A stretch of DNA of 64,000 nt from an uncultured Eubacteriales bacterium (GTDB lineage Bacteria; Bacillota; Clostridia; Lachnospirales; Lachnospiraceae). Every line of letters begins with the position of its first letter. Positions within the stretch are counted from its first letter, which is position 1. Positions 24,618-34,410 of this stretch are shown one piece after another. Location: contig URND01000001.1 in the NCBI GenBank assembly GCA_900549105.1, positions 1-64,000 on the forward strand. Reading direction: 5' to 3'. Below the pieces are notes generated by a model. It did not search any database and was not told the origin of the DNA. It saw nothing but the letters and a program-made list of their open reading frames with translations. The position numbers were made by a program, and so were the translations under genes.

Positions 24618-27600
24618 TGTTTTTTAATAAAGATAGTTTTAAACGCAGCACCCCTTTGGATTTTTATGTATGCCGCCCAAATAATCAGACAATAGCCCCG
24701 GTGATTGGCTATGAAAATGATTCGATGACTTTAAAACTGCTGGATATTTCCGAATTATCTTTTGAAGTTCCCGAATACATTTATCTGCCTCAGAAAAAGA
24801 CGACCCTTTTGAATCCTTGTTTTAATTATCTGTCCCAGTATATGCGGATTAAAGATTCCCAGGGCCGGATTTTCCGCATTAATTCGGAACCGGAAATTCA
24901 TGAATCCCCGAATGGGCGAATCAAGTCTGTTACCGCCGATTCTCTCGAATGTGAATTGCAGGATAAAGATATCCGGGCGCTGGCTGTAAATATGGGAAAT
25001 GAACTGAGCCGGGAATGGTATCCGGAAAACCTCAATGCTCTTGGAATTCCAATCAATTATATTACCTTTGTCAATGATAAGGAGCCTCGGCTGAGCCTGA
25101 TGCATATTCTTCTGGAATATGCGCCGAACTGGAAAATCGGCCATATAGACACGGAACTGCGGGCCCTCCGCCGTTCTTTTGAAATCGAGGGTTCCGACCT
25201 TTATGCCGTTTTGACCCAAGATGTCGCCAAAGCCTTTGAATGTGTCTTTCTCTTCGACACAGCATCCCGGACCATCAATGCCTGTAAGGTGGAAAATCTT
25301 GGTAAAGACACCCATATCTACCTGTCCATCCATAACCTGATTACCAATCAGGTCATCACGCCTTCCAGCGACAGCATTTATACCCAGTTTACCGTTTTGG
25401 CAGACAGCGGGAAAGATATTCTCCCCTTTGCCAACTTCGGAAGCAGCCAGATTTCCAATTATGACTATTTTTTAAATTCGATATGGTTTGATGAGGCAAC
25501 CATCACAAAGTATAACACTTATAAAGCAAATGTTGATGCAAAGCGGGCGCGATATATAGAGCTCACCAAATCCTGGAATTATCTGAACAGCCAGGTATCC
25601 GAGCTTTATGACCGGGTGCCGGACAGCCGGTGCGAAACCGCCTGGACGGGCCTGACGCTGGAAGAACTGCAGGCGGAACTGGAAAGCAGTCAGTCCGCCG
25701 CTGCCCTGCTGCGAGAACTCCACACCTCAGACGGTATTCTTCAAATTGAAAACACAAGCGATTACGGCATTTATGCCAGTCTCACAGAAGTTATCATTCC
25801 GAAGCTGGAAGCCCAGATTGAAGCGGTAAAAGCCGGTCGGCTGACCCCCGAAAAAGAGCTTTCATGGGAAACCAACTGGAATTTATACGGCATTAACGAG
25901 CTGAATAATAAACTCATCGAATATTCGGAATCAGCAGATATCTATAAAGATTGGGCAGCGCCTTACAATCCCGATATTCATACGGAAAATGAAGCGCTCT
26001 ATAATCAGAAGCATAAACTCTATCTGGAAAAATGCGAATATGTCCGTCAAATCCGCGAAGCCATTACGGCCAGAGAAAACCGTGTTTCCGAACTCCGCTC
26101 TGAGATGGACAGCCTTCAGGCGGAACGGAAGGACATCACCGCCTATGTGCAGATGGATAGCCCTGTTCACGGATTTACCAGCGAAGAACTGAAAATTTTC
26201 GAATCTTTAACGGTTCACACCGATTATGAAAATGAAAACATTCTTGTCACAGATTTTGACGACACTATTGCCCAGGTAGATTTGGCCGAAGAATTGTATC
26301 ATGCAGCCAGCGAACAGCTTGCCATCGAATCCCGGCCCCAGTTAAGTATGAAGGTGGATTTAGACAGTTTTCTCTCCATGAGCAAGTACAACAGCTTCAC
26401 CAATGAGCTTGAAGTCGGAAATTTCATCCGGGTAGGCATGAATTCCGAGAAGGCAGAAAAACTCCGCATTGTCAGCATTGACTTTCAGCCCTCCGACCTT
26501 TCGAATAAGCTGAATCTGGAATTTTCCAGCATGGTGACCACATACAACCGAAGAGATGACTACACCTATCTGACAGGAAATAATCATTCCGGCTCAGGCA
26601 AACATAAAATCACCGCAGGGATTTCCTCGGAAGATTTAACAACTGCCCTCTCCACCCTGCTGAATTCCAAATTTGCCTCTTTGATGTCTTCCCCTATGTT
26701 TGAAAATGCCGCTGCGCGGGATATCCAGGCGGCTCTTGGCGTTTTCGATGTGGCTTTGGCCGACTATTTAAAAACAAAGGATTTATCCGCAGAAGTTGCA
26801 GATATTTCAAAACTGTCCGCCGACTCGGCCTTTATTACCTATCTGCAGACCCAGTTTGCCTCCCTGACTGAATTAGACGCAGCTAAGGTAGATGTGGAAC
26901 AGCTCATTGCCGATTACGGAAATATTAAGACGCTCCTCTCCGGCTCGGCAACCACCGGCTCTCTCCATACAATCATCTTAAATGCAGAAAATGCTTCGAT
27001 TGACTCGGCTTATCTCAAAGATTTGATAGCAGAGCATATCACTGTAAATGATTTGAAAGCCGGAAATATCAACACAGATGTTATCGGCCTTGCTTCCGGC
27101 GATGATTCTCTTCATATCCGGGGAGCCGCCATGCAGTTTTCCGATGCTTCCGGCGTTCGGCTCCAGCTTGGCAAAGATGCTCAGGGCAATTTCACCTTTA
27201 TTTTGCGCGGAGCGGACACCTCAATCCTTATCGATGAAAAGGGAATTCACGAAAATGCCATCACTGATGGACTGATTAAAAACCGCATGGTGGACAACAA
27301 AGCAATCGATACCTCCAAGGTAGACTGGACTTCTGCCGGAGCTGTCGAAGAAAAGGGCAAACCGATTTGGAAATCCCACAGCATCACTGTCGATGAGGAC
27401 GGGACAACTCTGACTGAAAAAATCAGTACCATTCAAACAAACATGGATACCAATGCCAAAGAAATCAATCAATTAATCTCAGATACCACCATCACCAAAG
27501 AGGACGGGACAACGGTTTCAATAAAGGATGATTACAATTTCACCAAAGATACCGTCAACAGCCATTCCCAGATACTTTCCACCCATGAAACCTCAATCCA

Positions 27601-29071
27601 GGGCATCACATCCAAAACAAACACTTTGGAACAGGATTTAGACTCCACGAAAAATACCATTTCCAGCGTTAAAACCAATCTGGAAGGCGATATTTCTTCC
27701 TTAGCAGAACGCACCGGTACTCTGGAGCTGGGCCTCGACAACTTCAAACTTGGAATTGAATCCCAGTTGGAAGAAACGAACGAAAACGCCTCCGTCCTGT
27801 CCAATATGGCTGCCGGAGAAATGCTTTATGAAAATCCGACATTTATGCTGGAAAATCCGAATGGATTCAATCCTGCTCATTTCAGCGAGTACTTTCCCGG
27901 AACATCCCTCTACAAGTGCACCCACACGGATGTTTCGATTGAAATGAACACCGGTGCCCCAATCAGCGACTCTCTCGGAAACACGGTTATCTTCTCTGCT
28001 TCTCAGTGGAACTCTGAATCTGACTGTGTCATTGGCGGTTTTTATTTTCATGCGGTTTCCCGCTGCAACGGTAAATATGTTTGTAAAATCATTGCAAATA
28101 TCCCCGTTGACTATTCTCTCGAATGTCTGGAAACGGCGGCAGGCTCCGACTGGGACTGCCGATGGATTGGTGAAACAAAAATCTCCGGCGAAACTTCCGG
28201 GAAAAATATCGGCACGGGCCGATGGGCTGAGTATGACTTTTATGTCGGCTGCGGCGATGCCGGAGACTTCGGCGAGATGTTCCACTTCTGCCTGAAAAGC
28301 AATTCCGCCAAACCTTCCGAGGCCTACCCGGTCTCATGGAAGTTATGCTTCGCAGCCGTCTATGATATCACCGATACATTTTCCTACGCTCGAAAACTAA
28401 ACCATGCGGAAACCAGCATCCAAGCCCAAAATGACAGGATTGAGCAGGTTATCCAAAATACAAAAGTTACTGTAACAGATTATGGCAGCGACGGCACAGC
28501 CACCGAAAGGGAAATCGATGTCAGAGAAATGTATAATCGAATTGACAGCAATCTCCAGGAAAACACCACTCGAATCGGAGATATCTCATCGAAAGTTGAA
28601 GAAAATACCGGAGAAGTTTCTTCAATAAAAGGTAAAATATCATCGATTTCGCAGTCTGTCGAGGAAGTCTCCACACAGCTCGCTGATTTTCCCAAAACGA
28701 TTGACGATAAGATTTCCAGCTCCATGGTCACTTACACAATGACTTCCAAAGCCTGGATGGCTAAATTTCAGGAAGCTCTGAATACGCCGGATGAAAACGG
28801 CAACATCACAGGCACTACGATTGGTGAAATGACCATCAGCTCCAAAGGCATTCAGTTTGCCAGAGGCAATAAAAAATCCGTCTTTAATACGGATGAAATT
28901 AACGTTTACGAAAATGAAAACCGTGTTTTCGGTATCCAGGAAGATTCCGTTTACACAAACCGTCTCCTCGCTCCAAACGGCGCTGATTTTTATGGAATCA
29001 AAGCCGTTCCCATGCAGATTGGAGACGGCAGCAAATTCTTATGTTTTGTTCCATCAGGAGGTGACAGTTAA
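24617..29071 (+). CDS. Tail-associated protein / prophage tail endopeptidase-like (Tal)
   Basis: This 1,484-residue protein follows Dit and begins with a hub domain of the prophage-tail endopeptidase (gp27-like) type, about residues 1-370, containing an LLEYAPNWKIG segment. A coiled region with repeated E/Q/L heptads follows (about 300-540), then a second hub part (LSMKVDLDSFLSMSKYNSFTNELEVGNFI, about 575-605; motif spans more than shown), helical linkers, and a beta-rich, possibly carbohydrate-binding domain around 1070-1240. The C-terminal 250 residues contain further coiled coils. It should form the tail tip and may bind the target cell surface. Its frame is intact over 4.4 kb, which implies selection. 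The stop overlaps the next start. Confidence 0.75.
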   Translation: MFFNKDSFKRSTPLDFYVCRPNNQTIAPVIGYENDSMTLKLLDISELSFEVPEYIYLPQKKTTLLNPCFNYLSQYMRIKDSQGRIFRINSEPEIHESPNGRIKSVTADSLECELQDKDIRALAVNMGNELSREWYPENLNALGIPINYITFVNDKEPRLSLMHILLEYAPNWKIGHIDTELRALRRSFEIEGSDLYAVLTQDVAKAFECVFLFDTASRTINACKVENLGKDTHIYLSIHNLITNQVITPSSDSIYTQFTVLADSGKDILPFANFGSSQISNYDYFLNSIWFDEATITKYNTYKANVDAKRARYIELTKSWNYLNSQVSELYDRVPDSRCETAWTGLTLEELQAELESSQSAAALLRELHTSDGILQIENTSDYGIYASLTEVIIPKLEAQIEAVKAGRLTPEKELSWETNWNLYGINELNNKLIEYSESADIYKDWAAPYNPDIHTENEALYNQKHKLYLEKCEYVRQIREAITARENRVSELRSEMDSLQAERKDITAYVQMDSPVHGFTSEELKIFESLTVHTDYENENILVTDFDDTIAQVDLAEELYHAASEQLAIESRPQLSMKVDLDSFLSMSKYNSFTNELEVGNFIRVGMNSEKAEKLRIVSIDFQPSDLSNKLNLEFSSMVTTYNRRDDYTYLTGNNHSGSGKHKITAGISSEDLTTALSTLLNSKFASLMSSPMFENAAARDIQAALGVFDVALADYLKTKDLSAEVADISKLSADSAFITYLQTQFASLTELDAAKVDVEQLIADYGNIKTLLSGSATTGSLHTIILNAENASIDSAYLKDLIAEHITVNDLKAGNINTDVIGLASGDDSLHIRGAAMQFSDASGVRLQLGKDAQGNFTFILRGADTSILIDEKGIHENAITDGLIKNRMVDNKAIDTSKVDWTSAGAVEEKGKPIWKSHSITVDEDGTTLTEKISTIQTNMDTNAKEINQLISDTTITKEDGTTVSIKDDYNFTKDTVNSHSQILSTHETSIQGITSKTNTLEQDLDSTKNTISSVKTNLEGDISSLAERTGTLELGLDNFKLGIESQLEETNENASVLSNMAAGEMLYENPTFMLENPNGFNPAHFSEYFPGTSLYKCTHTDVSIEMNTGAPISDSLGNTVIFSASQWNSESDCVIGGFYFHAVSRCNGKYVCKIIANIPVDYSLECLETAAGSDWDCRWIGETKISGETSGKNIGTGRWAEYDFYVGCGDAGDFGEMFHFCLKSNSAKPSEAYPVSWKLCFAAVYDITDTFSYARKLNHAETSIQAQNDRIEQVIQNTKVTVTDYGSDGTATEREIDVREMYNRIDSNLQENTTRIGDISSKVEENTGEVSSIKGKISSISQSVEEVSTQLADFPKTIDDKISSSMVTYTMTSKAWMAKFQEALNTPDENGNITGTTIGEMTISSKGIQFARGNKKSVFNTDEINVYENENRVFGIQEDSVYTNRLLAPNGADFYGIKAVPMQIGDGSKFLCFVPSGGDS

Positions 29072-31536
29072 TGGGATATACAGAATTTAACGGCTATCAA
29101 AACGGTTCCAGCGGCCAGTATACCATTCATTTGAATTGTACCTACAGCAGCAACGGCTCAAATGCCAATACATCAAACGTCTATATGACTTTATCCTTTA
29201 TGCGGAGCGATTACAGCTCTTACTGGTACAATGAGACAGGCAGCGCCTATGTGGAATTCTGGTGTGACGGCCAACATTACAAAGAGAACTTTAACATAAA
29301 TCTTAACTATAATGCCGGGCAATGGTATCAGATTGGCCCCGGCCATACTTTCGTGGTTCCTCATAACAATGATGGAACAAAATCCTGTGAAGTCAGAGCC
29401 TATGCCTACATCGGCATTGCGCCGGATAATGTTGTTGTCGATGCCCATACTCTGACATTGGACCGGATTCCACGCTATGCCAATTTTACAACCGGCGTGG
29501 ACAATCGAACAATGACTTCTGCCCGAATCAAATGGTCTGCCGATGCCCACATATCCGAAGGACAATACTATCTTGACGGTCAAACAACGGCAGCATCCAT
29601 CACGACAAACGGCACATCCGGCACTTTCACTGTCAGCGGATTACAGCCAAACACCGGCTACAATGTAAAAATCCGGCTCAAACGCAGTGATTCCGGCCTA
29701 TGGACAGAAAAAACCGCATCCTTTACAACTCTGGCCGGCGCTTCCATTGGCAGTGTTCCTGCCTGGACACTCCCGGCCTCAGCCGGAAGTATCACGCTGA
29801 ACATTTCCAATCCGGGAAAGGGTTATATCCGCCTTTTCTTTTATACGAATGTCGGCGGCACGGTTTCATCCAATGTGGTAGTCAAAACCCTTTCCGGCAT
29901 TATCAGCGGAAATACCACCCTGTCCTTTACCGAGGCCGAGGTCAATCAGTTTTATGCCAAAGCACCCAACTCTGCAGCCGGGAAATATTGTGTTTACGTG
30001 CGTACCTATGCCAGTCAGGCAAATGCCAATAACAATACATCGTCCTTATCGACCGCCCAAAGCTCATGGGGCGCCTTTACTATTGTCAGCAGCGATGCCA
30101 CAAAGCCGGCTGTCTCCGCTTCTATGCTCAGCGTATATGACAACAATAATGCCTACGGTTATTTCACCACCCCGGACAATACACGATTTGTCCAATCTCT
30201 GTCCGCTGTCTGTGCTAAAGTTGCCGCTGCCGCTACAGCCAAAAAAAGTGCATCTATCCCGGCAAAAGCCTATAAAATCACTTTTAATGGCCGTACCGAA
30301 TCTCAATTAGATGTAAACAGCGTCGCATCCTTCGGTCTTGCTCCGACAGCCCAAACCTATAGTGTTACCCTGACTGTCACAGACAGCCGAGGCTTTGCCA
30401 ACTCGGTGAGCAAAAATATAACGGTATATCAATATTTCGAGCCATCGGGAAATATCACCCTAAAACGTCAGAATGATTTCGAGGCGCCAACTACTCTGGC
30501 CTTCAGCGGCACCTACACTGTCGTCAACAATCAAAACACCATAAAATCCATACAATACAGATATGGCGAAACAATTGCCGCCAAAGACGCTGCCGCCTGG
30601 ACAGATATTACCGCCAAAGCAACTGTAGCCGAAGGCAAAATCAACATTCCGGCCTTCAGCGTAGGAAATTTTGAAATCAATAAAACCTATGAATTTGAAG
30701 TTCAGATGAGCGACGACAAAAATACTATTCTCCGAAACAGAACACTCACGCAGGGCGTTCCGATTTTATCCATAGGCAATAATGGCCGTGTCGGTATTAA
30801 CTGCCTCCCAACCGACAGCGCGGCAATTACAAACAGTTCTACCCGGCTGCAGGTGAACGGCGCTGTAAAAGCTTACAGCTTTAACGGTATGCGGGGAATT
30901 GCCACATCCACCGGTACAGCCAGTGATGAATACGCCGCGAGCAGCAAACTTACCAACTCGCTGAACAGCAGCCTGACAAAATTAGATAACAATCTGAAAA
31001 GCATAGGAAAAACCCTGTTTCCTGTCGGTTCCATATTTTTTACAACAAAAAATACAAATCCCGGAACATTTATCGGAGGAACATGGGTGGCCTGGGGTTC
31101 CGGCCGTGTCCCGGTGGGGGTTAATACATCAAATAACAATTTTAAGACTCCCGAAAAGACAGGCGGAGCATCGAGTCACAGTCACACCGTTAATGCTCAC
31201 AGCCATTCGACCCCTTCCCACAGACATGGCTTTACCGTTGGATGGTATGACTGGTATGCATCGGCTGCCGGTATCACTTCCTATGCCAGCTCCAAAGGAA
31301 AATTCCAAACGGCATCTGACTCGGGGGTATTTGCAAACAGTCTTTATGGCGGCAATATATCTGTCAACGGTGCATTAACGAACTGGGCAACCACCCATAA
31401 TCCTACAATTTATAAATCTGACGGTGATACCACTGCCGTAAGTGCCGGAAATACGGGGAACAGTTCACCAGCCACCAACTCTCAGTCCAATTTGCAGCCT
31501 TATATCACCTGCTATATGTGGAAACGAACAGCCTAA
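29071..31536 (+). CDS. Tail fibre / receptor-binding protein with FN3 and short-tail-fibre head
   Basis: This 821-residue protein begins with a beta-rich DUF859-type domain (about 1-130), followed by a fibronectin type III domain (about 140-220), further Ig-like beta domains (about 225-560), a short coiled segment (about 620-650) and a C-terminal collar/head domain with FPVGSIFFTT and GGTWVAWGSGRVPVG. The head contains a His-rich loop (SHSHTVNAHSHSTPSHRH, about 703-720) like the metal-binding HxH loops of short tail fibres. It is the likely host-recognition protein of the particle. The start overlaps the previous stop by one base. The product is not homologous end to end with any phage I can name. 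Confidence 0.75.
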   Translation: MGYTEFNGYQNGSSGQYTIHLNCTYSSNGSNANTSNVYMTLSFMRSDYSSYWYNETGSAYVEFWCDGQHYKENFNINLNYNAGQWYQIGPGHTFVVPHNNDGTKSCEVRAYAYIGIAPDNVVVDAHTLTLDRIPRYANFTTGVDNRTMTSARIKWSADAHISEGQYYLDGQTTAASITTNGTSGTFTVSGLQPNTGYNVKIRLKRSDSGLWTEKTASFTTLAGASIGSVPAWTLPASAGSITLNISNPGKGYIRLFFYTNVGGTVSSNVVVKTLSGIISGNTTLSFTEAEVNQFYAKAPNSAAGKYCVYVRTYASQANANNNTSSLSTAQSSWGAFTIVSSDATKPAVSASMLSVYDNNNAYGYFTTPDNTRFVQSLSAVCAKVAAAATAKKSASIPAKAYKITFNGRTESQLDVNSVASFGLAPTAQTYSVTLTVTDSRGFANSVSKNITVYQYFEPSGNITLKRQNDFEAPTTLAFSGTYTVVNNQNTIKSIQYRYGETIAAKDAAAWTDITAKATVAEGKINIPAFSVGNFEINKTYEFEVQMSDDKNTILRNRTLTQGVPILSIGNNGRVGINCLPTDSAAITNSSTRLQVNGAVKAYSFNGMRGIATSTGTASDEYAASSKLTNSLNSSLTKLDNNLKSIGKTLFPVGSIFFTTKNTNPGTFIGGTWVAWGSGRVPVGVNTSNNNFKTPEKTGGASSHSHTVNAHSHSTPSHRHGFTVGWYDWYASAAGITSYASSKGKFQTASDSGVFANSLYGGNISVNGALTNWATTHNPTIYKSDGDTTAVSAGNTGNSSPATNSQSNLQPYITCYMWKRTA

Positions 31537-31559
31537 TAAAATGAAAAGAGGTAAACACC

Positions 31560-32390
31560 ATGAAAAATATAATTCGATTCAATGATTTAACAACAATGGA
31601 ATGTACAAATTTCACACCCACGCTGATTGACAATGTGGACGCTTTAATTATCGAATTCCATTATCCAGATTTTATAACGATGAATGAACAATCCGTTACA
31701 ATCTATCAGAAATTCCAAGACGGCTTTGCCTTAAAGAAGCTGGAATTAATTGATGAACAGGGAAAAACCGTCTCAGCCGCCTACACCGGCTTTGGCGACG
31801 CCATTCTTTCAATTCAGACGCCGGATTCCGCCAGCCGCACAAAGGATTATATTGTTTTTGTCCAGCTCAAAAAACTGATGGATATTGAAAACAAAATCAG
31901 CGCATTAAATATCGTGGTTGAAAAAATGCGTGAAAAGATTGACCCTGTGGTGGATTTTTCGAAAATGTCTCTGGAAGACATTCAGGAGCACAAATGCAAA
32001 GAAATCCAGGACATCATTCAGAAGTTCATCGAGGAAGGCGCCGATGTGGAACTCCCCGGCGGCACAGAACATTTCTCACTGTCCCCTTTGGACCAGTTAA
32101 ATATTGCAAAACTGGCGCGCCGGGCCGAGCTGCTCCAGCTTCCCGTTCCTTACCATTCGGACAAAAATTCCTGCCGTCCTTACACCCCGGAAGAAATGTC
32201 TTTAATATCCCTTGTGACAGATACTTTTATCACCCAGTTTACAACGCTGATTAACGCCTATAATGTATGGATTCGCAGATGCACTTCTCCGGAAGAAGTC
32301 CTCTCCATCACAGCGAAGTCAGAACTGCCGGAAGATTTGCAGAAAAATATCGACAATCTCAGCGGCATAGATTTTTATAATGAGAGGTGA
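31560..32390 (+). CDS. Phage tail protein of unknown function
   Basis: This 276-residue protein has an N-terminal beta domain (about 1-95, including YIVFVQLKK near its end), a helix (about 105-150) and a C-terminal helical region reminiscent of DUF4376-type phage tail domains. It follows the fibre gene closely and precedes the lysis genes, the usual place for upper baseplate or fibre-assembly proteins. The ribosome site AGAGG lies about 8 nt before ATG 31560. Assignment rests on position. Confidence 0.5.
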   Translation: MKNIIRFNDLTTMECTNFTPTLIDNVDALIIEFHYPDFITMNEQSVTIYQKFQDGFALKKLELIDEQGKTVSAAYTGFGDAILSIQTPDSASRTKDYIVFVQLKKLMDIENKISALNIVVEKMREKIDPVVDFSKMSLEDIQEHKCKEIQDIIQKFIEEGADVELPGGTEHFSLSPLDQLNIAKLARRAELLQLPVPYHSDKNSCRPYTPEEMSLISLVTDTFITQFTTLINAYNVWIRRCTSPEEVLSITAKSELPEDLQKNIDNLSGIDFYNER

Positions 32391-32395
32391 CCTGC

Positions 32396-32833
32396 ATGAA
32401 TGAAGAAATCACAGCGCTCCTCCATATTGACTGGAACACTTTTATATTTGCCGTCTGCGCTATCTTTTCAGCCTGGATGGCTGCCAGCAAGGTGATAGAT
32501 TTCCTCACTGAAAAAATAGGCATCGAAACAAAAGTATCTCTCCGCCGCAAAAAGATGGAAAAGTCCATTTCCGAAATTAATGAAATCAAAGAATCTGTCA
32601 ATGAAGTGAAGGAGCTCATGACCCGGCATATCGAAAAAGATAAAGAGCGCACGGTTGTCACTCTCCGTTCAAATATCTGGCAAATGCACGGCGAATTTAT
32701 GAAACAGGGATTTGTCACAAAAGATGGCCTCGAGGTTTTCAGCGAGGCCTGTAAGCTTTACGAAAATGACGGCGGCAATGGCGTCGTCAAGCAAAAAATT
32801 GAACCGGAAGTCATGCGGCTTCCGGTGAAATAA
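32396..32833 (+). CDS. Membrane-anchored coiled-coil protein, possible second holin or lysis protein
   Basis: This 145-residue protein has one membrane segment near its N-terminus (about 13-35, FIFAVCAIFSAWMAASKVI) and then a charged coiled coil (about 45-90, KKMEKSISEINEIKESVNEV). ATG 32396 has GAGAGG 8 nt upstream, so the GTG at 32387 is not needed. It sits immediately before the endolysin, where a holin or lysis regulator is expected, but the element already encodes a clear SPP1-type holin. It could be an antiholin or the holin proper. Confidence 0.5.
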   Translation: MNEEITALLHIDWNTFIFAVCAIFSAWMAASKVIDFLTEKIGIETKVSLRRKKMEKSISEINEIKESVNEVKELMTRHIEKDKERTVVTLRSNIWQMHGEFMKQGFVTKDGLEVFSEACKLYENDGGNGVVKQKIEPEVMRLPVK

Positions 32834-32848
32834 ATGGAGGAAAATACA

Positions 32849-33940
32849 ATGAAGACTAAAATTGGAATTGACGTATCTTATGCCCAGGGAAAAATCAACT
32901 GGGAAGAAGTGAAAAAACATATCGATTTTGCTGTTATCCGCTGTGGCTACGGGGATAATATCGAAGCCCAGGATGATTCTTTCTGGAAATATAACGCCGA
33001 TGAATGTACCCGTCTCGGAATTCCCTTTGGCGTATACATATACTCTTATGCCGCAAATGATAATCAAAGCCGCAGCGAAGCAGAACATGTTCTCCGCCTC
33101 ATCCGCGGATATAAACTATCTTATCCGGTATATCTTGATTTGGAGGAAGAATCTCAGGCGACTCGAAATCACGCGGTGCGCGGCGCTCTTATTTTCGGTG
33201 AAATTCTTGAAGCGGCCGGATACAGCGTCGGCATCTATGCCAATTTGAACTGGTTTCGGAATATTATCGGAAACCGTCTCGAGCGCTTTACCAAATGGAT
33301 TGCCCAGTACAATTCATCCTGCACCTATGAAGGAAAATATGATATGTGGCAGTATTCTTCCACAGGGTATATTGCCGGTATTCAGGGCGGTGTCGATATG
33401 AATTATGATTATTCTGTACCTGTAAACGCTGCCGTACCAGGCAGGCCGGAATTCCCGGGCGCATCGGCCAAACCGTTTCCGGCAGAAACCGCTGCCGCCG
33501 CCCCTCCGGATATTTTTTATGCCGTCAAAACCCGAAATCACGGCATCCTTCCCGATGTAAAAAACCGCAGCGACTATGCCGGCTGGCAGGACAGTGAAAT
33601 TGTTGCCGTAAAAATCGGCGTCACCTCCGGCTCTGTCCGCTATCGAGTCCATTTGATCGGCGGAGGGTGGCTTGATTATGTTACAGGCTGTAACTGGCAG
33701 GACTACCACAATGGCTATGCCGGAGATAATCAGACAGCCATCGATGCCATTGAAATTTATTATGAAACGGATATTTCCAAAACAAAGGGCAAATATTATA
33801 AGGCCGTCTATCAGGTCAAAGGCAAAAACAAGCCAAACTATTATCCAAATCAATATGATAACGAAACCGGTCCCGGCATGGACGGCTATGCGGGCTGTTT
33901 CGGCATACCATTCACCCGGTTATTCATCCATTTAGAATAG
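32849..33940 (+). CDS. GH25 endolysin (muramidase) with C-terminal wall-binding domain
   Basis: This 363-residue protein hydrolyses peptidoglycan between MurNAc and GlcNAc. The N-terminal domain (about 1-195) is GH25: GIDVSYAQGKINW at the start carries the first catalytic-site Asp, YPVYLDLEEES carries the DxE motif, and DMWQYSSTG closes the barrel. A P/A-rich linker (about 205-230) leads to a C-terminal domain with W/Y/G-rich repeats (GWLDYVTGCNW, DYHNGYAGD), common in Lachnospiraceae lysins and likely to bind cell wall. ATG 32849 is preferred over ATG 32834 because GGAGG at 32837-32841 lies between them. It ends the element and is followed by a perfect terminator. Confidence 0.9.
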   Translation: MKTKIGIDVSYAQGKINWEEVKKHIDFAVIRCGYGDNIEAQDDSFWKYNADECTRLGIPFGVYIYSYAANDNQSRSEAEHVLRLIRGYKLSYPVYLDLEEESQATRNHAVRGALIFGEILEAAGYSVGIYANLNWFRNIIGNRLERFTKWIAQYNSSCTYEGKYDMWQYSSTGYIAGIQGGVDMNYDYSVPVNAAVPGRPEFPGASAKPFPAETAAAAPPDIFYAVKTRNHGILPDVKNRSDYAGWQDSEIVAVKIGVTSGSVRYRVHLIGGGWLDYVTGCNWQDYHNGYAGDNQTAIDAIEIYYETDISKTKGKYYKAVYQVKGKNKPNYYPNQYDNETGPGMDGYAGCFGIPFTRLFIHLE

Positions 33941-33943
33941 ATA

Positions 33944-33973
33944 GGGTGTCCAAAAGGACACCCTGCTTTTTTG
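33944..33973 (+). terminator. Terminator at the end of the tail operon
   Basis: GGGTGTCC-AAAA-GGACACCC (33944-33963) followed by TGCTTTTTTG is a perfect Rho-independent terminator. Confidence 0.9.
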
Positions 33974-33989
33974 ATTCACCGCAGCTTTT

Positions 33990-34265
33990 CTATTCTTCAC
34001 CGCGGATTTTATAAATATGCTTTTTACCCTCCAATGTCTTTTCAAAAGGTTCGCCTTCGGATGCAGAAATCAGCATATCATCCACAACAATATCTCCGTC
34101 GCCTTCCACATCATCATAATCCACATCCAGTCCGAAAAGCAAATCAGATAACCGATTTAATCCCTCATCATACCCTTCATCTTCCATCGAACCCAGTGTA
34201 ATAGAAATGTGATCCACCATTTCTTTTCCCTTTTTGTTATACGTCTGCACACTAACCTGATACAT
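33990..34265 (-). CDS. Small acidic protein of unknown function
   Basis: This 91-residue protein starts at ATG 34265 with AAAGGGGG upstream; an upstream in-frame ATG at 34310 falls inside the promoter. It has an N-terminal beta hairpin (YQVSVQTYNKKGKEM) and an acidic centre (about 45-65). I do not recognise it. Whether it belongs to the host or to the tail element is unclear: it is on the opposite strand and shares the gap with the dehydratase promoter. Confidence 0.5.
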   Translation of the reverse strand: MYQVSVQTYNKKGKEMVDHISITLGSMEDEGYDEGLNRLSDLLFGLDVDYDDVEGDGDIVVDDMLISASEGEPFEKTLEGKKHIYKIRGEE

Positions 34266-34288
34266 AAATACAACCCCCTTTGAGACAT

Positions 34289-34317
34289 AGTATATCAAAA
34301 AAACTGTCAATTGTAAA
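34289..34317 (-). promoter_or_regulatory. Promoter of the small acidic protein gene
   Basis: On the minus strand TTTACA (34312-34317) and TATACT (34289-34294) are 17 nt apart, upstream of ATG 34265. Confidence 0.6.
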
Positions 34318-34347
34318 ATTTTCAGAACAATTTTATATTTTTACGAT

Positions 34348-34376
34348 TTGACTTTATCCTTCGATGGTTCTATAAT
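34348..34376 (+). promoter_or_regulatory. Promoter of the dehydratase-like operon
   Basis: TTGACT (34348-34353) and TATAAT (34371-34376) are 17 nt apart, 35 nt upstream of ATG 34411. Confidence 0.75.
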
Positions 34377-34410
34377 TTCTAATGACTTATAAATCATCCG
34401 GAGGATTTTT

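Noticed and set aside
14728..33940. Contractile (R-type, diffocin-like) particle
   Set aside because: No sheath, no LysM-type spike/hub or gpJ/gpI-like baseplate genes are visible; the order tube, TMP, Dit, Tal is that of siphovirus tails.
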